This document shows, piece after piece, positions 48,141 through 59,780 of a stretch of DNA of 64,000 nucleotides. The position numbers and the translations under genes were made by a program. The stretch comes from Owenia fusiformis (taxonomy: Eukaryota; Annelida; Polychaeta; Sabellida; Oweniidae), in assembly GCA_903813345.2 (NCBI GenBank), contig CAIIXF020000011.1, positions 24,174,166-24,238,165 on the forward strand, written 5' to 3'. Each line of letters begins with the position of its first letter. Position 1 is the first letter of the stretch. Under the pieces are notes generated by a model that searched no databases, was not told the origin of the DNA, and saw nothing but the letters and a program-made list of their open reading frames with translations.

Positions 48141-48210
48141 ATTAGTTAGAATGATAGTATTGATAAATAAAACATAACCTATAAAAAAAAAAAAAAAAAT
48201 TAGTTAGAAT
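48141..48210 (+). mobile_element. 46-bp poly(A)-tailed retroposed fragment with 12-bp target duplication
   Basis: ATTAGTTAGAAT occurs at 48141-48152 and 48199-48210. Between them is a short sequence with AATAAA and an A17 tail. This is the signature of target-primed reverse transcription of a strongly 5'-truncated polyadenylated RNA. The source RNA cannot be told from about 30 informative bases. Confidence 0.8.
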
Positions 48211-48308
48211 TTTGAAGGGAAAGATTAACAGAGATATTCATTGGACTGCCATCTATATAAATCCTCATTCACTGTTACCCATTCCTGTAGCGTTCCATGA
48301 CATCATTT

Positions 48309-48510
48309 CAGGGCTGAAGTCAGCTTTTGCCAAGGGGCGGGGGTCACTTTTTAAAAAATGTCAGGGGGGTTCACATTGGACTATTGGCCCAAAATAACTT
48401 GTAAAGTGCCCAGAATGATGAAAAACTGCATGATTCATCATTTTGAAAGAATCTTTGGTCAAGGGGAGGGGGTGCACCCCTCGAACCTCTCACCCCTGGC
48501 AACAGGCTTG
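48309..48510 (+). mobile_element. 202-bp CAG...TTG miniature element
   Basis: It starts CAGGGCTGAAGTCAGC and ends CTGGCAACAGGCTTG, with TCATT close to both sides. The interior GAAAAACTGCATGATTCATC and GGGGGGTTCACATTGGA phrases match the copy at 20210. Confidence 0.65.
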
Positions 48511-48798
48511 TCATTCACTTCACACCTTATATGAATGTTGAATATACTGGTCAATATCGACTTAAGTGTTTAACATAGACTTCAATAGGGAATATATACC
48601 TTATAGAAACCACTAATATACATAACTTCTTTTGGCAAGCATGACCCAGATGATATCTCTGGCTATGGCAAAGTTCTAAGCTGAGGTACATAACCATTAC
48701 GCCATTTTGTCTTGGGCTTTTGTTGACAAAACCGACGGTGTAATTACAATGGCACATGTACATTGTCTAGTCTACAATACATTTTTATGGCACATTGT

Positions 48799-51700
48799 CT
48801 ATGATGGGGGTACCCAACCTCCAAATGCTTTCTCTAATTGCCTAGCAACAGCAAGTGTTAGATGATCATTATGGTAACCACCAACAACCTGTAAGCCCAA
48901 GGGCTGACCCTTACTACCCAAACCTAAAGGAACTTGTGTAACAGGAAACCCTAGCACATTCATTATACCTGTGTATGGGAAGTTAAATGGGTAAACTAAG
49001 GGCTCATTGTGGTAATATGTCACTTTGGGATGTGTTGGGTACAGCAATATACCATTATCACCCAGCAAATCATTAATTTCTTGTTTCAATTCTTCTGCAA
49101 TTGCATTCAGTCGAACCACCTTATCATTTGGGAGTTTCCCGAAAATTTCTACCATGCCTAAACATATCGCTGGTAGCGTGTGAGTCGATTTGCCGATCAT
49201 GTGCTTTAGGAGCTCCAACCAACAATTCAAATGAGTTCCACTACCCATAAGTTCACAGAAAGTTTGTTTTTCATCACCTTCAGACATCTTGGAGGCCCAT
49301 ATAGCTAGGGAATGCCTCAATTGTTTAATAACTACATTCTCCACTGGGACTTGGAGGTCATTTTTGAAGTAACTTTCCACCTATAAGAATAAATTGGACA
49401 TTTTACAGTGTATCGGTTACATGTATGTGTTCTTCTTCTTTGTTGATACTGTGTTCATTAATATAATTGAGGCGCCTCTTAGTTTGATCATCCAGTGAGC
49501 AGAAATCTGATTATTTATACATTTTCTTCATGGGGAGTAATCTAAGTCACCCCCTCTAGCATTCTCTGTATTAATATAGAGAATCTAAGAGGGAGGGGTG
49601 ACCTTACTTCTCATAAATATCTTGATTATGGTAGGCTTATCAGTTGTTTTCTTATCAATTCTTAACTAAAATATTCTTAACTCAAAATATTAATGTGTAT
49701 TGCTAAAAAAGTTCAGAAGTATACCGTACCTGCTTCTGTGCATGTCTCAGGTCATACTCAACAGAACTCTCTAAGAGTCCTCCATTTTCTGCTATACTGT
49801 ACACTTTGATCTTACTGAGGTCAACCTGGAGAAATATAATATGCATCTGACATCAATTCTATTTCATCTTTCATCATGTACAGAAATGCTGAGGTGAATA
49901 AGGAACGTTACTGGAGGTACATATTATTCTAACTGAGTTCAAATACAGTGAAACCTGTGAAGTGGAACACCGCTACAAGTGGAACACCTCTGTTAGTGGA
50001 ACATTTTTCAGAGTCAAAAGATGAACTGACTTAATGTTAAATGAACCTCTATAAGTGGAACACCTCTGTTAGTGGAACACTTTTCAGAGTCAAAAGACCA
50101 ACTGACATAACAGACTTGCCAACCTCCCGTTTTTTTACGGGAATCTCACGTAAATTTTTGTTTTTCCGTAAAAAATACCAAACTCCCGTACCGTTTTCTC
50201 CCGTAAAAACTCCCATACCGTATTTCTACTAAAGTCTCCCATAATTTTTTTAAAAATATGGCCGTAAATCTCCCGTACTTTTGCTGAAATCTCCCGTAAA
50301 ATCTCCCGTTTTCTGGTATAACTCCCGTAAAATCTCCCGTATTCTTGGTATAACTCCCGTAAAATCTCACGTTTTCTGGTATAACTCCCGTAAAATCTCA
50401 CGTATTCTTGGTATAACTCCCGTAAAATCGCCGTTTTTTGCTGTCGAAATCTACCGTATTTAAAAGGAATTTGACAAATTTGTGACCTTGATTATTGCAG
50501 GCACGCTTCTTTCTTTTACTCCAAGAAGGATTGGCTCCCATGGTTCACTATCGATACTTTCATAAATAACTTAAAAGTACTTCATTCCCATGATTCAAAT
50601 TGCTTTTCTGCGATCAGTTCGGTATAAGTTTGCACACCAAATGTCCACAAACGGGGGCCAGTTCATATTCTGTCGGGAGAATACATTTTGTTTTTATATG
50701 GCGCTAAACAAAATATTCCCGCAATATAAGGCGCATTATGGGTAGGGACTGCTGTGAAATATTGAACGTAAGTGACATCTATCTTAGATTATAAGTTCTA
50801 ATTAATTTATTAAGTGCGCATGCGTCATAATAATTTCAACCAATTAAATAGCTGGATTTAATGCTCATGCGCGAAAAACCGAACCTAAAAATGGAACCTC
50901 ACGCAGATTGCCCTTAGCATATAGTGAACGCCTCATATACATTTTACTTAGCTTTGATCAATTCGTTTTTTCATAAATCTACCGTAAAAACTCCCGTTTT
51001 TTCAAAATCTACCGTAATAACTCCTGTTTTTCCGAAATCTACCGTAAAAACTCCCGTTTTTTCAAAATCTTCCGTAAAAAGTCACGTTTTTTAAAATTTA
51101 CCGCAAAAACTCCCATTTTTTTAAATCTCCCGAAAACTACAGTTTTTTCAAAAATCTCCCGTAAAAACTCCCGCTTTTTTTAAAAAAACTACCGGATTTC
51201 GAAAAAAACTCCCATAAAAGTACCGCAATTTATTTTAAATCTCCCGAAAATTTTTCATTTTAGGTTGGCAAGTCTGCATAATGTTGAATTAATCTCTATA
51301 AGTGGAACACCTCCTAATTGGAACACTTTTCAGAGTCCTAAGACCAATTGACAAAATGTTAAATTAATCTCAAAGAGTGGAACACCTCCTAAGTGGAACA
51401 CTTTTCAGAGTCCTTAGACCAATTGACAAAATGTTAAATTATCTCTATTAGTGGAACACCTCCTAAGTGGAACAATTTTCAGAGTTCTAAGACCAATTGA
51501 CAAAATGTTAAATTAATCTCTATGAGTGGAACACCTCCTAAATGGAACACTTTTCGGAGTCCTAAGACCAACTGACTTAATGTTAAATGAACCTCAATAA
51601 ATGGAACACCTCCCAAGTGGAACACTTTTAAGGGGTACCAAAGGTGTTCCATTTAGCCAGGTTTTAGTTTGAAGTTATGGTCTTCAATCATGGTTGACTA

Positions 51701-54193
51701 TGATGAAAGACAAGTGATAAAACAAAGATTCAAAAATGTTTTTTATGAATTTTGTAATGCTTTTTGTGTTTTCTGCATTGACCCATAATTCAAAAATATG
51801 AATATAAGACACTCCCTTTCCTACCTCTGTTCCTAACTTCAGTTTCTTCACACCATCTCCTGCCATGACCTTCAACATGGGTTCAAGGTCATCGGCATAG
51901 CGACACAGGGGACCAGTACACAACAAATACTCCTGGATTGCACTATCAGCATTCGGAAACTGCCCCTCATTTGGTACAACACCTTAGAAAAATTATAACG
52001 ATAAATTCAATCCAGTCTAGTACACAGCCCCAGGAAAAATAAGGATCCGCCAAAAGAGCATGGAATATTGTGCAGATTTTTTGAAATAATATTATTCTTC
52101 GAGCACTAATTCCACAGTTTATAAAATGTACACACAAATACAGTCATAAATCCAAGAAATGTACTTGTTACTTCATTACTCCTAGCACATTATATATGAG
52201 CTGAAGTGTAACATTATTGCAATGAAAAGATATTAACATATTTTTAATTACCATGTGTCGGTTTGTGGCCAAAGATCCCATTAAAGAAGGCGGGCATGCG
52301 TATAGAGCCACCTATATCTGAACCAAGACCAAACACTGACCCTGCAGCTGAGATAAGACTACCTTCCCCACCTGCAAATACAGCAAAACAAATATGCACA
52401 TCTTCATAAATAAATTAGCTATACATGTACAGAAAAAACTGCTTAGTGGAACACCTCTGTAAGTGAAACACCTCACAAGTGGAATGGCTTTTAAAAGTCC
52501 TTTGGCCCATTGCCTTTATGTAAATGAACCTCTGTATGTGGTCCCGAGGGTGTTCCACTTACACAGATTCTACTGTATAACACAAGCCAACAATTTTCTC
52601 ACACTTCTTTCTCTGAAGTTGGAATGAATCATAATACCTCCTATTTAAGCGCATTAAATACAGAGTAACTGTTTGGTATTTATCTCATCTTGCCAAATGT
52701 TCAAATTATTTCATCAAAAAGAAATGCAGTTTTAAAAAAGGAATCTCTAAATGAATGTTCTATACCTGAACTTCCTCCAACAAGTCTGGTTGTATCATAA
52801 GCATTCTTAGTTCTTCCATACACCCAGTTGGCAGACTCCAACCACATGCACAGCTCACTGGTGTTTGTCACGCCTAGAGGGATTGCACCAGATTGTCTTA
52901 TGTTAGCCACAACTGGTGCATCTTCGTGGCATCGAAGCTGCTTCCGTGCTTCCAGTCCAGAGTTGTTTGGCATTCCTGCAAAGAAACAGATTGGGTACAC
53001 TGGTTGGAGATCAACAAAGCAACTGCAATGTAATGCAGGCCTATAGCCCCCCCTCCCCAGTCAAAAATTCTTCCAAAATCATGCAGTTTTCATTATTCTG
53101 AGCACTTTTCAAGTTATTTTGGGCCAAAGTTGAAAGTTGTCAAATGTGAACCCCCCTGGAATTTTTTGAATAGTGAACCCCTGGGGCAAAAGCTGGCTAT
53201 GAGCTTGTAATGTAAAAAAGGACTGCCAAAGTATGTAACTTCATTAGTCAAGCAAGACCAACATTGAGTATATATGTAAAATCAGCCTTTCTATCTGTTG
53301 TTTGCTGAAGATGTTAATGAAGAATAGCAGACTACAAATTGAAATCCAATGGTCAAATGTGCAAAGATGTAATCATAGACAGGCTGGCATCGAAAAATAT
53401 ATTCATTGCATGGAGTAAGTATTTTCCTTTGGTATAGCGAAACATATGAGTAAAAAAATAAATTGTGTGGGTTTCTTAGTGTTTCTATGCAAAATAGCAC
53501 GTCCCGTCACAGCGGACAAATTTTTCGATACCAGCCTGTGTCATAAGGGTTAATTAGCTTAACATACCAACAAGAGCAAAGCACTCTTTTATAGAAACAG
53601 GTACACCCAGGAAAGGTTTCTTCTCTTCTGAATACTCCTCTGGTATGTCACCACTGTCAAGTATTTCATCCACCTTTTTGGCTTCTTTGAGGGCATCTCT
53701 AAAGCGGTTCTTTACCATTGCATTGATAATAGGGTTGACATCTTTGATACGCTTGATGTATCTCTGTACAACGTCTGTGCTCGTAAGCTGAGTGAAAAAG
53801 GCATATTTGGCAAACATGAGAAAACACAACCTACACTTTAGATTAATCAACAAAAATATCAAGTTAATTAACAAAAATATGTCAAGTCTACTAAACTTAA
53901 ATATCTCATGCTCTATCAAATTATTTTAAACTTGACACATTTTGAGGGATCCACTACCACCACTGACTGACAATCAGTTTCAGCTCACGAAATATTTAAT
54001 AAAAGTGAAATACCTTGCGACTTCTGATTTGTCTTGCAAGTGCTGATGCACTCTCAAACAGCAGGTCATCTGTGATTGGTGGAACCTTATCAGATTTTCC
54101 AGAGTATATAAGCGAGAATATCAGGGAGATGAACCACTGGAAGATTGCCACCAGCCATAATATAGCTTTAACCAGTAGTATGAGTGCTTTCAT
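48799..54193 (-). CDS. FAAH2-like fatty-acid amide hydrolase, complete
   Basis: Seven coding exons on the minus strand: 54193-54014, 53787-53568, 52975-52766, 52371-52252, 51982-51825, 49825-49730 and 49380-48799. All have GT-AG borders and consistent phases (0,1,1,1,0,0). They give 521 residues; human FAAH2 has 532. Residues 1-30 form a hydrophobic N-terminal anchor ([20 protein letters not shown]). The amidase-signature domain shows GVPVSIKE (Lys127), GGSSGGEG (Ser202) and [14 protein letters not shown] (nucleophile Ser226), the complete Lys-Ser-Ser triad with the family's 24-residue Ser-Ser spacing. [20 protein letters not shown] and [18 protein letters not shown] further identify the FAAH2 branch. 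Family enzymes hydrolyse N-acylethanolamines and primary fatty amides on internal membranes or lipid droplets. Introns carry transposon insertions, but no exon is disrupted. Confidence 0.93.
49946..51667. repeat. AACACC-family tandem array, split by a nested element
   Basis: It starts ACAGTGAAACCTGTGAAGTG and ends at about ATTTAGCCAGGTTTTAG. Units of about 74 bp read GTTAAAT(G/T)AACCTCTATAA, GTGGAACACCTCCTAAGTGG and CAGAGTCCTAAGACCAA. ATGTTAAAT-type starts lie near 51283, 51357, 51431, 51505 and 51580, plus units before 50105. It lies in a FAAH2 intron. Confidence 0.85.
50111..51276. mobile_element. 1166-bp CAG...CTG element nested in the array, target duplication CATAA
   Basis: A perfect 15-bp inverted terminus, CAGACTTGCCAACCT / AGGTTGGCAAGTCTG, is flanked by CATAA at 50106-50110 and 51277-51281. 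Removing it restores the host phrase ACTGACATAATGTTGAATTA. The ends are filled with CCCGTAAAA(A/T)CTCCCGT repeats of about 30 bp; the centre (50480-50940) is unique. It has no transposase frame. The termini and 5-bp duplication fit a non-autonomous hAT-like element. Confidence 0.85.
52430..52576. repeat. Copy of the AACACC family in a FAAH2 intron
   Basis: It contains CTTAGTGGAACACCTCTGT, CACAAGTGGAATGGC and GGGTGTTCCACTTACACAG, ending TTCTACTGTA. Confidence 0.65.
53036..53207 (-). mobile_element. 172-bp CAG...TTG miniature element, target duplication TAATG
   Basis: TAATG lies at 53031-53035 and 53208-53212. It starts CAGGCCTATAGCC and ends GGCTATGAGCTTG. The interior AAATCATGCAGTTTTCATTA and GTGAACCCCCCTGG match the 8605 and 20210 copies. 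It sits in the FAAH2 intron between coding exons 2 and 3. Confidence 0.8.
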
Positions 54194-54198
54194 TGTAC

Positions 54199-54282
54199 CT
54201 GTAACAGTTAAGACATGAATTATTTACAATCATTGCAGGCAGGTTGCGTCTTTAAGTATTATCTCCATATACAGTGTCCTAC
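54199..54282 (-). other. Candidate 84-bp 5'-UTR intron of the FAAH2-like gene
   Basis: Five bases upstream of the start ATG on the minus strand is an acceptor (TTAACTGTTACAG at 54199). A matching donor, CAG|GTAGGA, lies at 54283/54282. This suggests a non-coding first exon upstream of 54283. It is predicted from splice consensus only. Confidence 0.4.
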
Positions 54283-54299
54283 CTGAAAGTTGTTGCCCC

Positions 54300-54860
54300 T
54301 TTTCAACAGCAAATACTCCAAACATAGTAGCAATGAACTTGAAAATGTTATCATAAACCTTGTGCCTAGACTCCAAAGAGCAAATACCTTTTTATAGCTA
54401 TTTTAGCTAATCATTAATAATGTTATATATCAATCATAATAAATTCTCCTAATTTTCGAAATCGCTGTTCCCTCTTCAAAAGAGGAGACGCGAAAATCTT
54501 TCCATATAAGGTCAAAATATTTCCCATGATGCAGTTCGCGGAGGAACAAATTTATACTTCCTTGTTTTCCCTCATAGGTTTAACATGGGGATTTTCACAC
54601 CTATTTTTCAAACGATATATTCGTTCATATCCCCGTACGAGGGTACAGAAAAAATTATTAGAAACGATTGATCTCTTATTAATCTTAATATAACAGCTAT
54701 TTTTTCATTGTATTGATTCATAGCGTGGTGAAAACGATGATTGAAAAGTGAGAAAATATTCCGGAAGAGAAGGTCACATGATCAGTTGACTAGTCGCCAT
54801 ATTGGAAAAAACAATTCCATTCGACTTTCAATACTTTCATGCCAATCTTACCGCACTACA
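54300..54860 (-). promoter_or_regulatory. Probable promoter/5' region of the FAAH2-like gene
   Basis: Upstream of the putative UTR exon, sequence near 54780-54830 reads (minus strand) CCAATATGGCGAC, a CCAAT-like and YY1-like combination, without a clear TATA box. The exact start site cannot be placed. Confidence 0.25.
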
Positions 54861-57599
54861 AACTGCAACATCGATGCAACAACTGAATAAAAGTATTCAT
54901 CTTCAAATTACATCATAGAGTTACGTTGAAAACCAACAAATAACTGAGCAGTAGACCAAAGAAGAAGCGTCGCTATTATCTAGGTCACTCTGTTCAGTGG
55001 TTCGAAAGCAAAGCTATAGTACTCGTTTCCGAATTTTGTTGTTAATTGTACAATCTTTTATTGATTAAAACTCGGTATACTGACTATTAAAGCAATGACA
55101 AAGAAGAATACTTCCGATGTTGTCATTGTTTTATTTAGCGTGCGGGTGTAAAAACAAATTGCGTAATTAGTTTGATTTAGAACTTTCGGGTCACGCAAAT
55201 AGCTACGCGGAATGCATAGTGAGAAAATATTGACCAATCAAATTTTGTCCTTTTTGATTGCTTTTTCAGGACATATTTGCGAACGTTCTGATTCAAAGAG
55301 CGAATCGCGAAAGTCATCAGTTAGTCAGTAAATGGGATGAGTATATTAACCTAGGTTGATATATATTTAGGGAGTGGGGCTGATATATCTACTAGTTATC
55401 TAGGGAGTGGGAAGGGATAGGTGGTTATGGATTCAAATGGTGATGGCATTTTGTTGGTTAAACTTGAAGAATTGCATCTACTTTGTAAGGCAGTCTTTGT
55501 TATGGCATTTTATTGGTCATACCTGAGGAATTGCTTCTAAGGCAGTCTTTCTTGGATCTGATGTCTGACCTTGAAGAGATTAGAGATTTTGATTTTGAGG
55601 AGGGTAGGGGTAAAGTACAATATTATATTTGAGAATCAGCATTATCATGGGCTTTCACATGGCATCATCCTATAGTTAAAGTGTGGGCCAAAAATAAACC
55701 TCAACCTTAAAAAAGTTGTCACAATGAGCTAAATTCTAAGTTACATGTCGGACTCAAACTCTCTCGAGCGGTAGAGAAATAATTCCCGTTCACTTATGCA
55801 ACATCAGGTAACCTTATTTACTCTTGACAAATTTCAAAATGGTGGAACGGCATTTTGAAAGCTGGCACGTGTCATGTTGCATTCTGGGAGCCAATCCACA
55901 TTGCGGCGCAATCGGGCTCTTACATTTGAAGAGTCGGCATTAACAGGTGAATATCCACTTCAAATCCCCTTCTCTCATATCATCAAATCATTTCTCCCTC
56001 GCATTCATCTCAAATTCAACATGGAAGAGATTCTATGAAAATGACGTCATTGACAAATGAACTCGTCGACAGTAATTTTTTCGAGGATAGGTATTCTGGC
56101 ATACGGGATGGCAGGAGATCTCGTTGCTTCAATACTGGATAGAACGAGATCTTGCTGCCACGTATGGCAATAGACCCTGCAGCTCTAAACCAAACAGAGT
56201 ATTTTAATGAGGTGCATAATAAATGTATTTATTAGCCTTGAATTGCAGTGCATAATTCATTACTCGATATTAGATCACCATCAACTCTAAAACGCCTGTG
56301 GTGAAGTATACGTAAAGTGTTCAGGGTAGGTGTTGCACTCGATCAATCTATGGAATGTCTCTGACTTCACAGTCAGTATGCATTTAGAAATATATTTACA
56401 GAAGTTCTACTCTGGAAAATAATTTTTATTCAAAGGAAATTTTTATCCTCGGTGCACTTTCATGGAGAATTTTTCGTATCCATGAAAATAATTTATGATC
56501 ATCGGGGAGCTTATGATCTAATAGAATCAAATCTGAAGTTTGTTATCACATGTTTTCAATGAGTAATTGATAATTTATGAAAATGTACAAACCTTGCGTT
56601 TTGACAACTTTGAACCGGAAGTTCAATTAATGAAAATAACGTACTGCCATCTATAATTGATTGCGAAAACAACTTTCTCATTTCACATTTCCCAGGTTAA
56701 GAGAGGACAGAGGGGCTACCCGAATAAGTAACCCGATATTGAATGAAGATCTTCTTCAAACTAGCATAAACTGAAAAAAAATTCTTTGGATATATGCCCT
56801 AAATTCTTCCCAATCGTCAAGGAAATAACAAACGCAATAGAGGATGTTATTGGTAACAGACGGCTCATGTTTAAAAGGGGATTCCCCTTGTTTACCTGAA
56901 CTGTGGATTCAAAGCAAAAACAAATTTCGGTTACTGCTTTTTTAATAATGTAGTTCCGTTAAGTCTGTTATCAATTAATATTAGTTCAATTATAGATTGA
57001 TACAAGTACACCCCAAAAATGATGATTTAATTCCAAATGTCTGAAAAATTCCGTAAATTTGTGTAAGCTCGTCGTTGAAACTGACTCTTAAACCTTTGGG
57101 CGCTCTAATAGTCATATTGGTAATTCCATTTCTTCGCATTACTTGATTGGAAATTTTCTTCCTTGTCTGAAATGATTTGACAAAAACAAGACAGAACGTT
57201 ACACTAGGTAAGTCAAAATAAGAATAAAACGAATGGATGTTATTCAAGCAAAATCAGGATCACCGTTGACTGGCCCAATGATCATACCCGGGCGACTAAG
57301 GGGATCTCCCGTCGAGTGGTCCAGGCAACCGACTGGCAATCTGGAGCGGGATCTGGAGTCTGGGGTTGGGCGTGGGAACTGAATTGACTGAGTGGAATTC
57401 CTCATCCTGCTGTTTTGACGCCCATGCCTTGCTCTATCATTGAACTGTCGGACGGTCTATTGGATCATATGGCTTGCTCTATTGTCGGATTGTCGTGTCT
57501 ATCAAGTTCACTGACTGAACTATGCCGCTGATCACTGCGTGTAATGTGAGCACACTCGGTGAGACTAGGCTATTATCATGAGCCGCACATCGTGATAGG
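54861..57599. other. No gene recognised
   Basis: Intergenic sequence without a recognisable coding region or tandem repeat. The one structured item is a hairpin at 56099-56168, listed separately. Confidence 0.5.
56099..56168. repeat. Short inverted repeat (hairpin)
   Basis: GCATACGGGATGGCAGGAGA-TCTCGTT on the left pairs with AACGAGATCTTGCTGCCACG-TATGGC on the right around a 16-17-bp loop, with a few mismatches. Confidence 0.65.
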
Positions 57600-58197
57600 C
57601 TAATCTTTTTCAGTGACGCTTGAACTATTTGCCTCAAGTTATTCCGAAGTCACAGCAGTTTAGGTGGGGAAGGGGGAGTAGGGCACATAAACTTAAAGGC
57701 AGAATCAGATCTATGGGGGTGACAAAATTACATGCAACCATGCAACATGATATACAATTGACGTACCAATCTATTCCTTACAATCTCAAATACAATATCT
57801 CCCAAAAGATTCATGATATGTTATAAATTGACTTCATATATTTGTACATGTTTGTAAGAAGGTTCCATCTTGGATTACCAAGGGAAATCAAACTGAGCAA
57901 ACTGGTAAACGAGCATGAGAACTTGTTCAGGATCTCCCTAACTCACGGAAGATGTAGACGATCACTAACTTGGCTGAACTTGGCTGAACTTGGCTTCCTC
58001 AGGGGAACACTGGTGTCTCCAACATGTCCTATATTGGATGACGAAAGACTATACTGTGTCTCGAGTAAGTAAAATCGTTTATATGCAAATGTGTTGATGA
58101 GGGATGAAAACTATTTACAGTGTCGAGATAATTGTTGATAGAACAATACGATATTAATAACAGAAATTAAGATGCCTTCGGGCGTAGCCAGTTATTA
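57600..58197. other. Two small open frames, no recognised gene
   Basis: Frames at 57620-57826 and 57842-58072 (both +, about 70 codons) lie back to back. The second contains LGLPREIKLSKLVNEHENLF and runs into a good donor (CGA|GTAAGT near 58062). It could be an exon, but neither matches a family I know. Confidence 0.25.
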
Positions 58198-58265
58198 GGG
58201 AGTTTAAGCTTGCAATATTGCATTTCACAACCTAAACGTGAACGGAAAATATTTAAGCGATGCAT
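58198..58265 (-). repeat. Half copy of the inverted-repeat element at 45211
   Basis: AGTTTAAGCTTGCAA, TTTCACAACCTAAACGTGAA and AGCGATGCATTTGTA are the reverse complement of 45280-45348. A G-rich stretch follows at 58287. To 58920 I see no gene. Confidence 0.6.
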
Positions 58266-58919
58266 TTGTATGGGCGTCCCTATTGTCAAGGGGGGGGGGG
58301 GTGCGATTTTGGGGTTTGAATCACTGGGAGGGAAGCGAGTTACAAAGGTACGGGCCTCGGGGAATTAAAAACTATATCTACACTGTATGCTGCGCCCATG
58401 TGCCTTAATTATTCAGGATTGATAATAAAGAATTAATATTGAAGAGATATTGAATATTGATGAGTGTGTTTACACATTTGTAATGTACATTTCAGACGAA
58501 ATAACTTTGGAACACAAGAAGTATCTCAAGACTGATATCAGATTGAAAATCTGGCTCACCATCAAGAAAAAGTAGCACCACCATATAGCATACAGCATAC
58601 TTAGAGATTTATGTGAACAATGAAACAATTCATAACTTAGTTTGGGGTCAAAGGAAGATGACAAATAACTTGTGTTGCTGCGTTGGCTGGATCTCAAAAC
58701 TACATACCACAATGGTCATCCACTAGACTGTGCTTGTTTGTGCTGTGCTTGTTTTCCATTGTTCAACCAGATATTATTCTTCACGGCAAAATTCTTAATA
58801 AGAATAACCCATCAAACCGTGGAAAACGATGGGAAACCAACATGGGGTAAAACAGAAGCCCAAGGAGACCATTGCGAGAAGCCAACGTCGATCGAATGAA
58901 ATATCAGTCCAATACTTTT

Positions 58920-59780
58920 TCGAGAGAAATCAAAGTGGAGCCAAAGAACAGCCAATCAATAACATCTTTGAAACTCAGATGTAGCCAAAGAACAACCAAC
59001 TAAGGACACATTTCAATTGAAACCCTGATGGACCCAAAGAACAGCCAACCAATGACACCTTTGAAACCCTGATGGACCCAAAGGCCAAACAGCCAACCAA
59101 TGACATCTTTGAAACCCCGATGTAGCCAAAGAACAACCAACTAATAAGATCTTTGAAACGCCAGCAGGTGGAGCCAAAGAACAGCCTACCAATGACATCT
59201 ATGAAACCCAGATGTAGCCAAAGAGCAACCAACCAATAACATCTTTGAAACGCCAGATTGAGCCAAAGAACAGCCAACCAATTACATCTTTGAAACCCAG
59301 ATGTAGCCAAAGAGCAACCAACCAATAACATCTTTGAAACGCCAGATTGAGCCAAAGAACAGCCAACCATTGACACCTTTGAAACCCAGGTGGATCAAGG
59401 AACAACCAACCAATCATCTTTGAAACCCAGATGGAGCCAAAGAACAGCCAACCAATGACACCTTTGAAACCCAGATGGAGCCAAAGAACAGCCAACCAAT
59501 AACACTTTGAAACGCCAGATGCAGCCAAAGAACAACCAACCAATAACATCTTTGAAACCCAGATGCAGCCAAAGAACAACCAACCAATTACATCTTTTTG
59601 AAACGTCAGATGGAGCCAAAGAACAGCCAACCAATGACATCTTTGAAACCCAGATGGAGTCAAAGAACATCAGTCAACTGAACCCCTTGATAGAAGCAAT
59701 TGTGGAGCAGAACGCCACTCCAATTAATATAAGAGGCACCCAGGTAGAGTCAAAGAACATCAATAAGATGAAATCACTGA
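58920..59780. repeat. 45-bp minisatellite, about 17 diverged copies, open on both strands
   Basis: Units read GATGGAGCCAAAGAACAGCC / AACCAATGACATCTTTGAAA / CCCA with 44-49-bp spacing. On the minus strand, frames of 133 and 154 codons encode 15-residue repeats like GFQRCHWLAVLWLHL. On the plus strand, a 100-codon frame (59507-59809) continues past the array with ETQMESKNISQLNPL and GTQVESKNINKMKSL. The plus frame keeping its repeat phase as the DNA repeat decays is a weak hint of coding. Neither strand shows a known domain. Confidence 0.8.

Noticed and set aside
50135-50463. Frames encoding [10 protein letters not shown]-type repeats
   Set aside because: They are artefacts of CCCGTAAAA repeats in the nested element.
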